Part shown: piece after piece, positions 14,910-21,948 of the stretch
Layout of the letters: each line of letters opens with the position of its first letter
Numbering within the stretch: position 1 is the first letter of the stretch
From: CAJQQY01 sp964352225
GTDB taxonomy: Bacteria > Bacteroidota > Bacteroidia > Chitinophagales > Saprospiraceae
Reading direction: 5' to 3'
Assembly (NCBI GenBank): GCA_964352225.1
Contig: CAYGRM010000044.1
Span: 1 to 26,088 of the forward strand
DNA length: 26,088 bases
Made by a program: the position numbers and the translations under genes
The notes under the pieces: generated by a model
What the model saw: the letters and a program-made list of their open reading frames with translations, nothing else
Databases searched by the model: none
What the model was told of the DNA's origin: nothing

Positions 14910-16173
14910 CTTTATATCTTATTTTAAATTTACTCAAGTCTGGTTTCACCTTTCTCTCTCGTTGGACTTCATAGTCATAAATCACCTTTCCTAATTTAGA
15001 CAAAAACGGTAATCCAATTGTTTCATACTCATAATTATCATCATTAAAAATTTGGTTTTCATTGACCGAAATGGTTGCCGTCAAAAAGAATTCAATTCCT
15101 TTTTCCAAGTCAACGATGTACGAAACATCAGTCAGATATCCGTACGCCCAACCTACTTTATTAAAGATACGAATGTGGTCAGGAATCCTTTCTTTTTTAT
15201 CTCCATAAATAAAAAACTTTACGTAAGAATCATATTCTTCCTCCGTGTATTTTGGAAATTTACTTTCTCTCGGACGCATCGACATGACTTTATATAAAAA
15301 TTGATAATCGTCCTCTGTGAAGTCAAAACGCTGATGTTCAGGAGTTGCTTCTGGAAATATGACCGCTTGCAACATCGCACTCATGTCCTCGATGCTAAAT
15401 CTATTTTTTCTAGAAAAATCCTTTGGCTCATTGATTAACTTTCCATCAGACATATAGCCTTTTCCTTTTTGTAAAGCATTTATCGGAGACATTACTTGAG
15501 CAGTTTTTGCATAAGCTTCAGGTTGTTGATAAAGTATGGTATCCATTCCATAAAAAGTAAAAGGATTGGTGTATCGATTGCCTTCTTCATCGAATGGAAA
15601 ACCACTTGGCCCAATGCGATGTACGATCTGAGTATTTTCAAATCCTTTCTTTTTTAATGTCTCATTAAAATATTCTTGTCCTAAAAATTCGTAGAGCCGA
15701 TTGTTCGCATCGTTGTCGCTGACGAGAAATATTTTTTTGGCAAAATGAGCAATACTTGCTCGTCCATTTTGGGAAGTGGAATCACCTCGCAGGGGAACTT
15801 GGGGAGGACGAATAGAATCAATTTGCAATTCAGAATATTTGTCTAAACCATCTTTTTTTAATCGATTTATTTTTTCCAAAGCGAAAAAAGCAGCTGGCAT
15901 TTTTACGGTACTTGCTGGATAGAAATATTGATTTTTATCTACATTAAATTTATAAGTTGTAAATGTAGGAATATTACCTGCCTGACCAGAAGGCAGATTA
16001 TTATCTCGATCAATTTGGGTGTAGAGGATTTGTAATTCGAATTTTTCTGGGTTCTTAGCAGGTGCTCCGAGTTCTTTTTTGTTCTCGGAAATGAGTCGTT
16101 GGAGGATATCTTTTTCTTCTGTTGGTTGGCAGGAGAAAAATAGGATAGTGCAAAAGAGGAAGATATTTTTCAT
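14905..16173 (-). CDS. Class A beta-lactamase-like serine hydrolase lipoprotein
   Basis: 422 residues. The signal ends with lipobox C15 (LFFSC, then QPTEE), so it is lipid-anchored. The penicillin-recognising fold is shown by SxxK (S88-T-V-K91), SDN (S152-D-N154) and a KTG-like KVG beginning at K339 (FNKVGWAYG). I do not see a clear class A omega-loop Glu (ExxLN), so efficient beta-lactam hydrolysis is doubtful; a transpeptidase, carboxypeptidase or unknown esterase role is possible. Residues 61-66 (PSGQAG) are encoded by a palindromic repeat inserted into the reading frame. The protein is longer than typical class A enzymes (about 290) by insertions between the motifs. Confidence 0.82.
   Translation of the reverse strand: MKNIFLFCTILFFSCQPTEEKDILQRLISENKKELGAPAKNPEKFELQILYTQIDRDNNLPSGQAGNIPTFTTYKFNVDKNQYFYPASTVKMPAAFFALEKINRLKKDGLDKYSELQIDSIRPPQVPLRGDSTSQNGRASIAHFAKKIFLVSDNDANNRLYEFLGQEYFNETLKKKGFENTQIVHRIGPSGFPFDEEGNRYTNPFTFYGMDTILYQQPEAYAKTAQVMSPINALQKGKGYMSDGKLINEPKDFSRKNRFSIEDMSAMLQAVIFPEATPEHQRFDFTEDDYQFLYKVMSMRPRESKFPKYTEEEYDSYVKFFIYGDKKERIPDHIRIFNKVGWAYGYLTDVSYIVDLEKGIEFFLTATISVNENQIFNDDNYEYETIGLPFLSKLGKVIYDYEVQRERKVKPDLSKFKIRYKE
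15978..15996. repeat. Palindromic repeat inside a coding sequence
   Basis: CTGCCT-GACCAGA-AGGCAG encodes PSGQAG in the beta-lactamase-like protein, read on the minus strand. Units of this type recur, from memory, in Bacteroidota genomes. Its length keeps the frame open, and it lies before the catalytic SxxK motif in what should be a surface loop. Confidence 0.65.
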
Positions 16174-16203
16174 GTGTTTTATTTTTTGCCACAGACTGAT
16201 GAT

Positions 16204-16259
16204 GACTTTTTTTATGACCTTTCACAGACCTCTGTGTAAAGTCATAAAAAAGTCAGCGG
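16204..16259. repeat. Hairpin element between minus-strand genes
   Basis: GACTTTTTTTATGAC (16204-16218) pairs with GTCATAAAAAAGTC (16241-16254), and an inner CACAGA/TCTGTG stem forms the tip. Read on the minus strand it starts GCCGCTGACTTT, matching the core of the dispersed repeats at 974 and 21907. It starts 7 bases after the glycosyltransferase stop, so it may also act as a processing or termination signal. Confidence 0.7.
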
Positions 16260-16265
16260 CGAAAA

Positions 16266-17228
16266 TTAAAATTTAATATTCGAACATTTAAAATGCCCCT
16301 TCGGACATGCCTTAAATCCATGCAATCCACAAGGACGACAATCCAGTTTTTCTTTTGTCTCCAAAACCCTTCGTACAGAACTCAAAGGCGTAAACCCAAA
16401 ACTCGGAACTGTCGAGCAAAAAACTCCTGTGACCGGCGCATTCATCGCCGATGCCAAATGCAAAGGCGCTGAATCATTCACATAATTCATTTTCGCATCT
16501 CGCATCAAAGCAGCCGATTCTAGCAGATTTAATTTACCTGCTAAATTATGAATTTTTGTATGATTACTCTTGGTTTTTATATTTTCGCAAGCCTCAAAAT
16601 CTGACGGTGCGCCAAGGAGATAAATATCTTGTTGAGTAGGTAGTTTATCAATTAATTCTAACCACTTTTCCGCAGGCAATTGTTTAGTAAACCAGACTGA
16701 AGTTGGGGCAATGCAAACGTATCGATTTTCTTTTTTTACCTTTTGAAAATTGGCTTCGCTTGGATATAATTTTGGAAGCGCAGGTTGATCATTAGTCAAG
16801 TGTTTGATCAATTCATGGTTGCGCTGAACTTCGTGCGTAAATTGTTGACTATCAGCGATTTGGTGTTTTATTTTTTTTGTAAAAAAAATGGAGAGAGGGT
16901 TTTTATCAAAGCCAATTTTTTCTTTTCCATTAGAAAATGCAGTTAAAATTCCTGTACTCAAAAAACGTTGACAATTAATGACAAGGTCATATTTATTATG
17001 CCTAATTTTTTGCAGTGTTGAGAAAAGGTTTTTCGTTTTATTTTGTTTTTTATTCCAGATTAAAATTTCATGGAGAAAAGGATGATTTTTGAGCAAGGCT
17101 TCATTTCCTTTTCGGAGTAAAAAAACCAATTTTGCCTCAGGGAATTGGTGATGCAATTTTTCGATAATTGGCGTCGCTAAAATAACATCACCAATAAATG
17201 CCGTTTGAATAATGAGGATTTTTTTCAT
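16266..17228 (-). CDS. Family 9 glycosyltransferase (heptosyltransferase-like)
   Basis: 320 residues. It has the N-terminal GT9 signature LIIQTAFIGDVILATP (5-20) and the C-terminal donor-binding segment NDSAPLHLASAMNAPVTGVF followed by FGFTPLS. It lacks a signal peptide, as expected for an enzyme acting at the inner face of the inner membrane on nascent lipopolysaccharide core or another glycolipid. The end contains a Cys cluster, CRPCGLHGFKACPKGHFKC, common in GT9 proteins of Bacteroidota. The donor sugar cannot be read from the sequence. A TATCTTTG box lies upstream on the minus strand. No other polysaccharide genes are nearby. Confidence 0.9.
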   Translation of the reverse strand: MKKILIIQTAFIGDVILATPIIEKLHHQFPEAKLVFLLRKGNEALLKNHPFLHEILIWNKKQNKTKNLFSTLQKIRHNKYDLVINCQRFLSTGILTAFSNGKEKIGFDKNPLSIFFTKKIKHQIADSQQFTHEVQRNHELIKHLTNDQPALPKLYPSEANFQKVKKENRYVCIAPTSVWFTKQLPAEKWLELIDKLPTQQDIYLLGAPSDFEACENIKTKSNHTKIHNLAGKLNLLESAALMRDAKMNYVNDSAPLHLASAMNAPVTGVFCSTVPSFGFTPLSSVRRVLETKEKLDCRPCGLHGFKACPKGHFKCSNIKF

Positions 17229-17246
17229 AAAATTTTAATGTATTTG

Positions 17247-17254
17247 CAAAGATA
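17247..17254 (-). promoter_or_regulatory. Candidate -7 box for the glycosyltransferase gene
   Basis: On the minus strand this reads TATCTTTG, matching TAnnTTTG, 18 bases upstream of the ATG at 17226-17228. The divergent gene starts at 17263, so its own promoter must lie further back, inside the glycosyltransferase coding region. Confidence 0.6.
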
Positions 17255-17262
17255 CTTTTGAA

Positions 17263-18195
17263 ATGCAAAAAAAAGAATGGATTTTATTGGCTTTCATTTT
17301 TTGTCATCTTTCGATGCAAGGACAAATTGATTGGGTTGACAATTTGGGAGGTCGAATTGGAGCAGTTTTTCAATTTGGGAAACCAGTCAACAGAATCGGT
17401 TTAGTCACTACAGTTTTTTATCATTATGATTTTATTGAATTAGATTTGGAATGGAGAGGGCACTATAATTTTTCGAACTACGGTCCACCTCTGAAAGGTT
17501 GGGAAAACCAATTCACACCGGGGATAACTTTTGCTTTTGGAAATAAAGATACTTTAACCACACCTTTTGCTATGCCTTTTTTTCAGCATACAGGTCGAAG
17601 ATTTTCAGCTAATTACGCTTTACATTTTTATAAAGATCAAATTGAAACGTCTCAACGATCTGGAACAATTGCTTTGCAGTTTGACCGTGTACATATTGTT
17701 ATGGAAAATGATGTTTTGGGTAGTTTTCGAGGAGGTGATGAATTTCGGACAGGTGCATTTTCGATTTTTTATCAAAAAGATAATTGGTTGTATGAGTTGA
17801 AAAATGTTCTTTGGACTGGTAAGACAAATGGAGTAGGAACTCAAACATTTCGAGAAACCAATTACCCTTGTCGATTTGGATACCGAGATATTTGTGGAGC
17901 AAAATATGGACGATTTTCGCATGGAATTTTGGCAGGACAAGTTCATCGAGTATTGGATTATGGTCAAATTGTCCAAGTAGGAATAGGCATTGACTCAGAG
18001 CGTGTCCGAAATTTTGTTCAAAATAAGCTAATTCATGATATGTATTTTTTTCCATCTTCTTGGACAAATGTTCAAAATTTGCATATTCCCATGTTGGATG
18101 AAAATGGTGATGCATTTACTTATCAAGTTGGTCAAAAAATTAAACCAGCTTCTTGGTATTTAAACTTTGCCTTGAATGGCGACAGTTTTTATTAG
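17263..18195 (+). CDS. Exported protein, possible polymorphic toxin type 23-like domain
   Basis: 310 residues. A signal peptide (about 1-20, ending MQGQ) precedes a region rich in Gly and aromatic residues with alternating beta-strand character (GGRIGAVFQFG, IELDLEWRGHYNF), like an outer-membrane or secreted beta-rich protein. The segment VMENDVLGSF followed by GGDEFRTGAFSIFYQ recalls the ENDxxx...GDxxRTxA motif that I associate with the 'polymorphic toxin type 23' annotation; this is memory only. No immunity gene, delivery domain or T9SS C-terminal signal is visible. The family may in fact be structural rather than toxic. The function is left open. Confidence 0.65.
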   Translation: MQKKEWILLAFIFCHLSMQGQIDWVDNLGGRIGAVFQFGKPVNRIGLVTTVFYHYDFIELDLEWRGHYNFSNYGPPLKGWENQFTPGITFAFGNKDTLTTPFAMPFFQHTGRRFSANYALHFYKDQIETSQRSGTIALQFDRVHIVMENDVLGSFRGGDEFRTGAFSIFYQKDNWLYELKNVLWTGKTNGVGTQTFRETNYPCRFGYRDICGAKYGRFSHGILAGQVHRVLDYGQIVQVGIGIDSERVRNFVQNKLIHDMYFFPSSWTNVQNLHIPMLDENGDAFTYQVGQKIKPASWYLNFALNGDSFY

Positions 18196-18196
18196 A

Positions 18197-18395
18197 ATGA
18201 GAGATGAAAATGCAAGATACTTTGATGAGGGCGTAAAATTATCAAATCGAATAAGTTCAAGTAGGTCATGATTATTCTGAAATAAAAGTACAGCTAAGTG
18301 TACCTGATGTATATTTTATGCGTAAAAAATACATTGAAATAGTTGAAAGGATTGAATTGAAGAGGATTAATAGTAATATGAATTTTAACATTTAA
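18197..18395 (+). pseudogene. Possible frameshifted remnant of a small ORF
   Basis: Two short open stretches join across a one-base shift near 18260-18265. The first starts MRDENARYFDEGVKL and stops at 18270-18272. The second, one base over, reads GHDYSEIKVQLSVPDVYF and continues to a TAA at 18393-18395. Together they would give about 65 residues. Neither part is recognised, and the AT-rich context makes chance open frames likely. The remainder of 18396-18505, before the coiled-coil gene, is AT-rich and shows no clear gene or hairpin; it presumably holds the promoter of the GTPase cassette, although no TAnnTTTG box is evident. Confidence 0.25.
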
Positions 18396-18505
18396 GCCTA
18401 TTTTTTTTATATTACAGTCTAATATTACAGATATTTATTACAATCAAATCAAATACAATAACTTCCGAACATTTACCCTGATTATTGATTTTAAATAAAA
18501 CGATT

Positions 18506-18901
18506 ATGTCAAAAAAAGACAACTCTCAAAATGCAAACGGTGCAACCCTTGGTGAAATAAGCACGATTAGGGACATCTTGATGGGACAACATATCAATGA
18601 TTTTGAATCTAAATTTGAATCCCTACAACAGCAATTAGAAAAAGTAGAAGCGAAATTATCCGATAAGATCAAAGATCTTGCAGCCACAACCAAAGCCCAA
18701 CAAAAAGAAATGGAGAAAGATACTTCTGCTCGTCTTGCTAGTTTGCAAAGTGAAACAGAAGGCCGCATGGCGCAAATAGAAAGCTCTTTGCGAGATGGTT
18801 TGGCTGACCTGCAACAGCAGATGGAGGACTCTAGTCTGAATGATAAAGAGAGAATTGGAAAATTATTGATGGAAGCAGGGAATGCTTTGATGAAACCTTA
18901 A
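18506..18901 (+). CDS. Coiled-coil protein of the small-GTPase cassette
   Basis: 131 residues from the ATG at 18506; an in-frame TTG at 18485 is a weaker alternative. A polar start leads into a conserved-looking stretch, LGEISTIRDILMGQHINDFE (about 16-35). This is followed by a long heptad-rich helix (about 33-110) of Gln, Lys, Glu and Leu, and then a short tail NDKERIGKLLMEAGNAL. There is no signal peptide or membrane helix, so it is cytoplasmic and probably oligomeric. The RDILMG segment resembles, from memory, coiled-coil partners encoded next to Rab-like GTPases in other bacteria. It is first of four closely spaced plus-strand genes and may be a scaffold. Confidence 0.8.
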   Translation: MSKKDNSQNANGATLGEISTIRDILMGQHINDFESKFESLQQQLEKVEAKLSDKIKDLAATTKAQQKEMEKDTSARLASLQSETEGRMAQIESSLRDGLADLQQQMEDSSLNDKERIGKLLMEAGNALMKP

Positions 18902-18925
18902 AGTTGAAATGCCTAGATTCTTTTA

Positions 18926-19771
18926 ATGAGTACTCAAAATCAAAATAGCAGTAAGGATGAAGCAGAGTTGTTTGCACAACTCAAGAGTATTCTATTGAAA
19001 GATGAGCGGCAGGAAATTAAAAAAGTCCAAGAAACAATTTATACACAAGAGAATCTTTCGAAAGAAATTTCTCCAATTGTAGAGGAGCATATTGAATTTT
19101 TGAAAAAAAATTTCCCCTTTGAATTTAAAGTAGTCGTGGATAAAATGATTACTAAAAAAATTCAAGATTCGCGCGATGAAATCGTCAATGCAATCTACCC
19201 AGAGGTAGGGAAGATGATCAAGAAATATGTTAACCATCAAATCCAACTATTGAAAGAGGGAATTGAGAATCAAATCAAAAGAACATTCAATAGAAAAAGT
19301 TTTTGGGGAAAAGTGAAAGCTCGATTTGGTTGGCAAAAGACGAGTGATGAAATTTTTCAAAGCTTGAATAAACCGGTGATTGAAGAAATTTTTATCATCC
19401 AAAAAGGTTCAGGCTTGTTGGTCGGTAGTGCGACTCGAAATGATTTGGTTGATCAAGATGTGGCAGCAGGAATGTTGACTGCGATTAAGTCATTTGTGGA
19501 AGATGCATTTGGCAAAGGGAATGAAGAGGTAGAGACGATTGAATATGGTTCTTACCGAATTGTCCTCCAAGGTTTTCCATCATGGTACATGGCGACAGCT
19601 TTGAGTGGAACACTTACCTCCAAAGAAAAAGATGAATTGTCTAATCAAATTTTGGATTTTGCAAGTAGTGAAATGCCATCACAATTATATGAAATTAATA
19701 GTCAAGTGCAAGAAGCAATATCTTTGAAACTAGAGAACTTTTTTATCAAAGAAAAAGCTTTGCAAGAATAA
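18926..19771 (+). CDS. Helical protein with predicted roadblock/longin-like C-terminal domain
   Basis: 281 residues, with no signal peptide. The N-terminal 1-148 is helical and charged, with a LKSILLKDERQEIKKVQE start and a repeated IxxxIxxSRDEIVNAIYPEVGKMI pattern. From I152 to about 250 the order of likely elements is strand (EEIFIIQK), strand (GLLVGSA), helix (VAAGMLTAIKSFVEDAF), three strands (ETIEYGSYRIVLQGFPSWYMATAL) and a helix. This is the layout of roadblock/LC7 and longin folds. From memory, the N-terminal part of certain proteobacterial OmpA-family proteins is homologous (PxIGxxIxxxI, then SGLLL and MLTAIxxFVxDxF); the OmpA domain itself is missing here. The gene sits 54 bases before the GTPase gene, so a regulator of that GTPase is a reasonable guess. 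Confidence 0.78.
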   Translation: MSTQNQNSSKDEAELFAQLKSILLKDERQEIKKVQETIYTQENLSKEISPIVEEHIEFLKKNFPFEFKVVVDKMITKKIQDSRDEIVNAIYPEVGKMIKKYVNHQIQLLKEGIENQIKRTFNRKSFWGKVKARFGWQKTSDEIFQSLNKPVIEEIFIIQKGSGLLVGSATRNDLVDQDVAAGMLTAIKSFVEDAFGKGNEEVETIEYGSYRIVLQGFPSWYMATALSGTLTSKEKDELSNQILDFASSEMPSQLYEINSQVQEAISLKLENFFIKEKALQE

Positions 19772-19825
19772 AAGCTAAGAGCATCTAAATTGAAAAACAT
19801 CCTCCTTTTTATAAAAATAGAATAA

Positions 19826-20311
19826 ATGACAAGTAAAAAAGTGATATTGGCAGGTAGTTTCGGAGTTGGAAAAACTTCGTTATTCAACCAGTTTATTTAC
19901 AATAAGTTTGATGACAAATATTTGACCACCATCGGCGTCAAAGTGAACAAAAAAGTAGTCAACATTGATGGACGTGAACTCTCCATTTTACTTTGGGATA
20001 TCGCAGGAGAAGTTTCTCAAGACAAAGTTCCCGTGACTTATTTTTTAGGCGCGAGTGGAGTTATTTATGTTTTTGATTTAAGTCGACCAACGACCTACAA
20101 AAATATTGATGACGATATCGAATACCTAAAAGGGATTTTAGACGGAGGTGTAATAAGAATTGTGGGTAACAAAAAAGACTTAATAAGTGACGAACAATTA
20201 GAAAATATCAGAGAGCAATTAGTATTGCCTTTTGATATTACCACAAGTGCTAAAACAGGAGAGAATGTTGAAGAACTATTTTATGACATTGGAAAAGCTT
20301 TATTAGACTAA
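19826..20311 (+). CDS. Rab/Ras-like small GTPase
   Basis: 161 residues, a single G domain. G1 is GSFGVGKTS (10-18). Switch I is YLTTIGVKV with T35 as the likely Mg-coordinating Thr. G3 is WDIAGE (57-62), G4 is NKKD and G5 is TSAK. Two positions that govern hydrolysis in Ras are atypical: F12 where Ras has Gly, and E62 where Ras and Rab have the catalytic Gln after the DxxG motif. Similar residues occur, from memory, in the bacterial Rab-like clade, so they are probably clade features, and hydrolysis may need a partner. There is no C-terminal Cys for lipidation. Its neighbours suggest it switches a complex with the coiled-coil and roadblock-like proteins. Confidence 0.93.
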   Translation: MTSKKVILAGSFGVGKTSLFNQFIYNKFDDKYLTTIGVKVNKKVVNIDGRELSILLWDIAGEVSQDKVPVTYFLGASGVIYVFDLSRPTTYKNIDDDIEYLKGILDGGVIRIVGNKKDLISDEQLENIREQLVLPFDITTSAKTGENVEELFYDIGKALLD

Positions 20312-20332
20312 AGCTTATAATCACCGTATACC

Positions 20333-20761
20333 TTGCTATCAAATAACAATTCTAATCATCATCTTTTTCGACAAATTATTATCCTCGATGAGCAGGTAGA
20401 ATTTGTCGGGAGTGACGATCATTTATTTTCTACTGAAAAACTTAAGCATATTTCAGTTGCTAGATGGTTTCCATTTATAGAGAGCATTCATGATACCCTG
20501 AAGGAAATGAAAGTAACGGATGAGGAAGTTTCTTTTTCAAGGATCGAATCTCCGGCAGAATTTCTCCCTGGAAGTTATGATTTTTCTTTTTTTAAAATTG
20601 AAAAAGAAGGACGCCAATACATTAGATGGAGCATTTATGACTACACCAATGTTTATACTTACCTCACCAAGTATCAACAATTGAAGAATGAAAAAGATAT
20701 TTATCGACAAAAATTAGAATATCGAGATCGACAACTCAAAGACATTAAAGATTTTTTCTAA
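20333..20761 (+). CDS. PAS-like protein with C-terminal coiled coil, GTPase cassette
   Basis: 142 residues from a TTG start at 20333; a stop in frame at 20318-20320 bounds the frame and no ATG occurs before residue 59, so TTG is the only sensible start. The sequence begins with beta-like IIILDEQVEFVGSDDHLF, then WFPFIESIHDTL, SFSRIE, YDFSFFKIE and QYIRWSIYDYTNVY, which fits the order of elements in a PAS domain. It ends in a charged helix (QLKNEKDIYRQKLEYRDRQL) that likely forms a coiled coil. From memory, PAS-like proteins with such a tail accompany Rab-like GTPases in Proteobacteria. It may be a ligand-sensing input or GTPase effector. It lies 21 bases after the GTPase stop. Confidence 0.8.
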   Translation: MLSNNNSNHHLFRQIIILDEQVEFVGSDDHLFSTEKLKHISVARWFPFIESIHDTLKEMKVTDEEVSFSRIESPAEFLPGSYDFSFFKIEKEGRQYIRWSIYDYTNVYTYLTKYQQLKNEKDIYRQKLEYRDRQLKDIKDFF

Positions 20762-20972
20762 AAGCTTCCTCTGTTGATTTTTCTAAAAAGAATATTTCCT
20801 CCAAATCAATCGAATCAAAACTGTCATTTGTACGTTATTTTTTGTAAATTAAATAGCGCATTTCTGTATATTCACAATACTTATTTATATTCATCTGTTC
20901 TAACTTTTGAACAAGGACAAATTTAGAATGTTACCTAATCATCGATGTCTATTTTAATTCAAAACTATTCCT

Positions 20973-21821
20973 ATGAAAAAGATATTTATTTTCATTTTTT
21001 CTCTTCTCCTTTTGCCCTCCTTTTTGATGGCACAAAGTTCCCGTCAATTTGACGAAAGGGATAACAAAGGAATTGTTTACAATAAAGAATTCACGATGGA
21101 TGCTCGATTGCATACCTATGGATTTGCGTTGGCTGCCAATTGGACGAATATTAAAACTTATTATAAATCCACTTATTTTCAATTGGAAATAGGTGAATTG
21201 AAGCATCAAAAAGATTTTCGACAGAACAGCGATAATCAAATTTTGAATCAAGGTTCTCCGCAATCGTTTATTTTAGGAAAACAAAATAATTTATTCGTTG
21301 TCCGAGCAGGTTACGGAAAAAAGAGATATTTATCAGAAAAGGCAAAACGGAAAGGAGTTGCGATTGGCTTTAATTATGAAGGAGGAGTAACTTTAGGTTT
21401 ACTCAAACCATATTATTTAGATATCAAACAAACTGACCAACCTGATTTCCCTACTCGACCAGAAAAATATGATCCTGAAAATCCTTGTAGTTTTCTAAAT
21501 CTAAATGGGGCTGTTTATGGATCAAGTGGATTTTTTAAAGGAATAGGTGAGGTGAAACCATTGCCTGGAGTTCATGTGAAAGCAGGGGTTCATTTTGATT
21601 GGGGAGCATTTGATGAATTTGTCAAAGCGATTGAAGTAGGTGTTGCGGCAGATGTCTTTTACAAGCGAGCACCTATCTTGATTCATATAGATGAGGAAAC
21701 TGCGAATATAATGAATGTGAGGTGTCCTCACCCGTCTGGGGCTTATGTAGAACAAGCTAATCCGAATCGGCCATTTTTTATCAATCTTTATGTAACTTTA
21801 CATTTAGGAAAAAGATGGTAA
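20973..21821 (+). CDS. Exported beta-rich protein, probable outer-membrane protein
   Basis: 282 residues. A signal peptide (about 1-20, ending LMAQ) is followed by repeated amphipathic strands with aromatic girdle residues (YGFALAANWTNIKTYY, TYFQLEIGELKH, NLFVVRAGYGKKRY, VAIGFNYEGGVTLG, FFINLYVTLHLGKRW). The C-terminus ends in a strand closing with a Trp, as outer-membrane barrels often do. The protein is small, compatible with a barrel of 8-12 strands. Specific function is not recognised. It lies between the GTPase cassette and lipA, with a strong hairpin after it. The 211 bases upstream are AT-rich; a TAACTTTTG at 20898-20906 resembles a -7 box with one extra base. Confidence 0.78.
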   Translation: MKKIFIFIFSLLLLPSFLMAQSSRQFDERDNKGIVYNKEFTMDARLHTYGFALAANWTNIKTYYKSTYFQLEIGELKHQKDFRQNSDNQILNQGSPQSFILGKQNNLFVVRAGYGKKRYLSEKAKRKGVAIGFNYEGGVTLGLLKPYYLDIKQTDQPDFPTRPEKYDPENPCSFLNLNGAVYGSSGFFKGIGEVKPLPGVHVKAGVHFDWGAFDEFVKAIEVGVAADVFYKRAPILIHIDEETANIMNVRCPHPSGAYVEQANPNRPFFINLYVTLHLGKRW

Positions 21822-21865
21822 ACCGAATTGATTTTTAATTGTTAAACTGAGATATGAGTCTCAAC

Positions 21866-21902
21866 CAAAATCCGAAATTTTCCTTGAGAGTTTCGGATTT
21901 TG
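21866..21902 (+). terminator. Intrinsic terminator after the outer-membrane protein gene
   Basis: CAAAATCCGAAA (21866-21877) pairs perfectly with TTTCGGATTTTG (21891-21902) around a 13-base loop, with further T residues after it. It lies 45 bases past the stop. Confidence 0.75.
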
Positions 21903-21906
21903 TTTT

Positions 21907-21939
21907 ACGTAGCTACTGACTTTAGTCGGTTGCAAAAAT
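21907..21939. repeat. Palindromic dispersed repeat, copy 2
   Basis: ACGTAGCTACTGACTTTAGT, then CGGTTGC and an A-run: the same unit as at 974-1008, differing by two or three substitutions and A-run length. It lies 10 bases before the lipA ATG, so in the lipA leader it could form a hairpin close to the start. Confidence 0.75.
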
Positions 21940-21948
21940 GAATAGAAA

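Noticed and set aside
14905..16173. Acquired antibiotic-resistance beta-lactamase
   Set aside because: Motifs fit the fold, but length, missing omega-loop Glu, KVG instead of KTG and lack of mobile context point to a resident envelope protein.
17253..17260. TACTTTTG as a plus-strand promoter for the gene at 17263
   Set aside because: It matches TAnnTTTG but lies only two bases before the ATG, so transcription would start after the start codon; the overlapping minus-strand TATCTTTG is better placed.
17699..18115. 138-residue minus-strand open frame within the exported protein gene
   Set aside because: Antisense to a plus-strand gene with a signal peptide; its composition (many His and Phe) is what complementing that gene gives.
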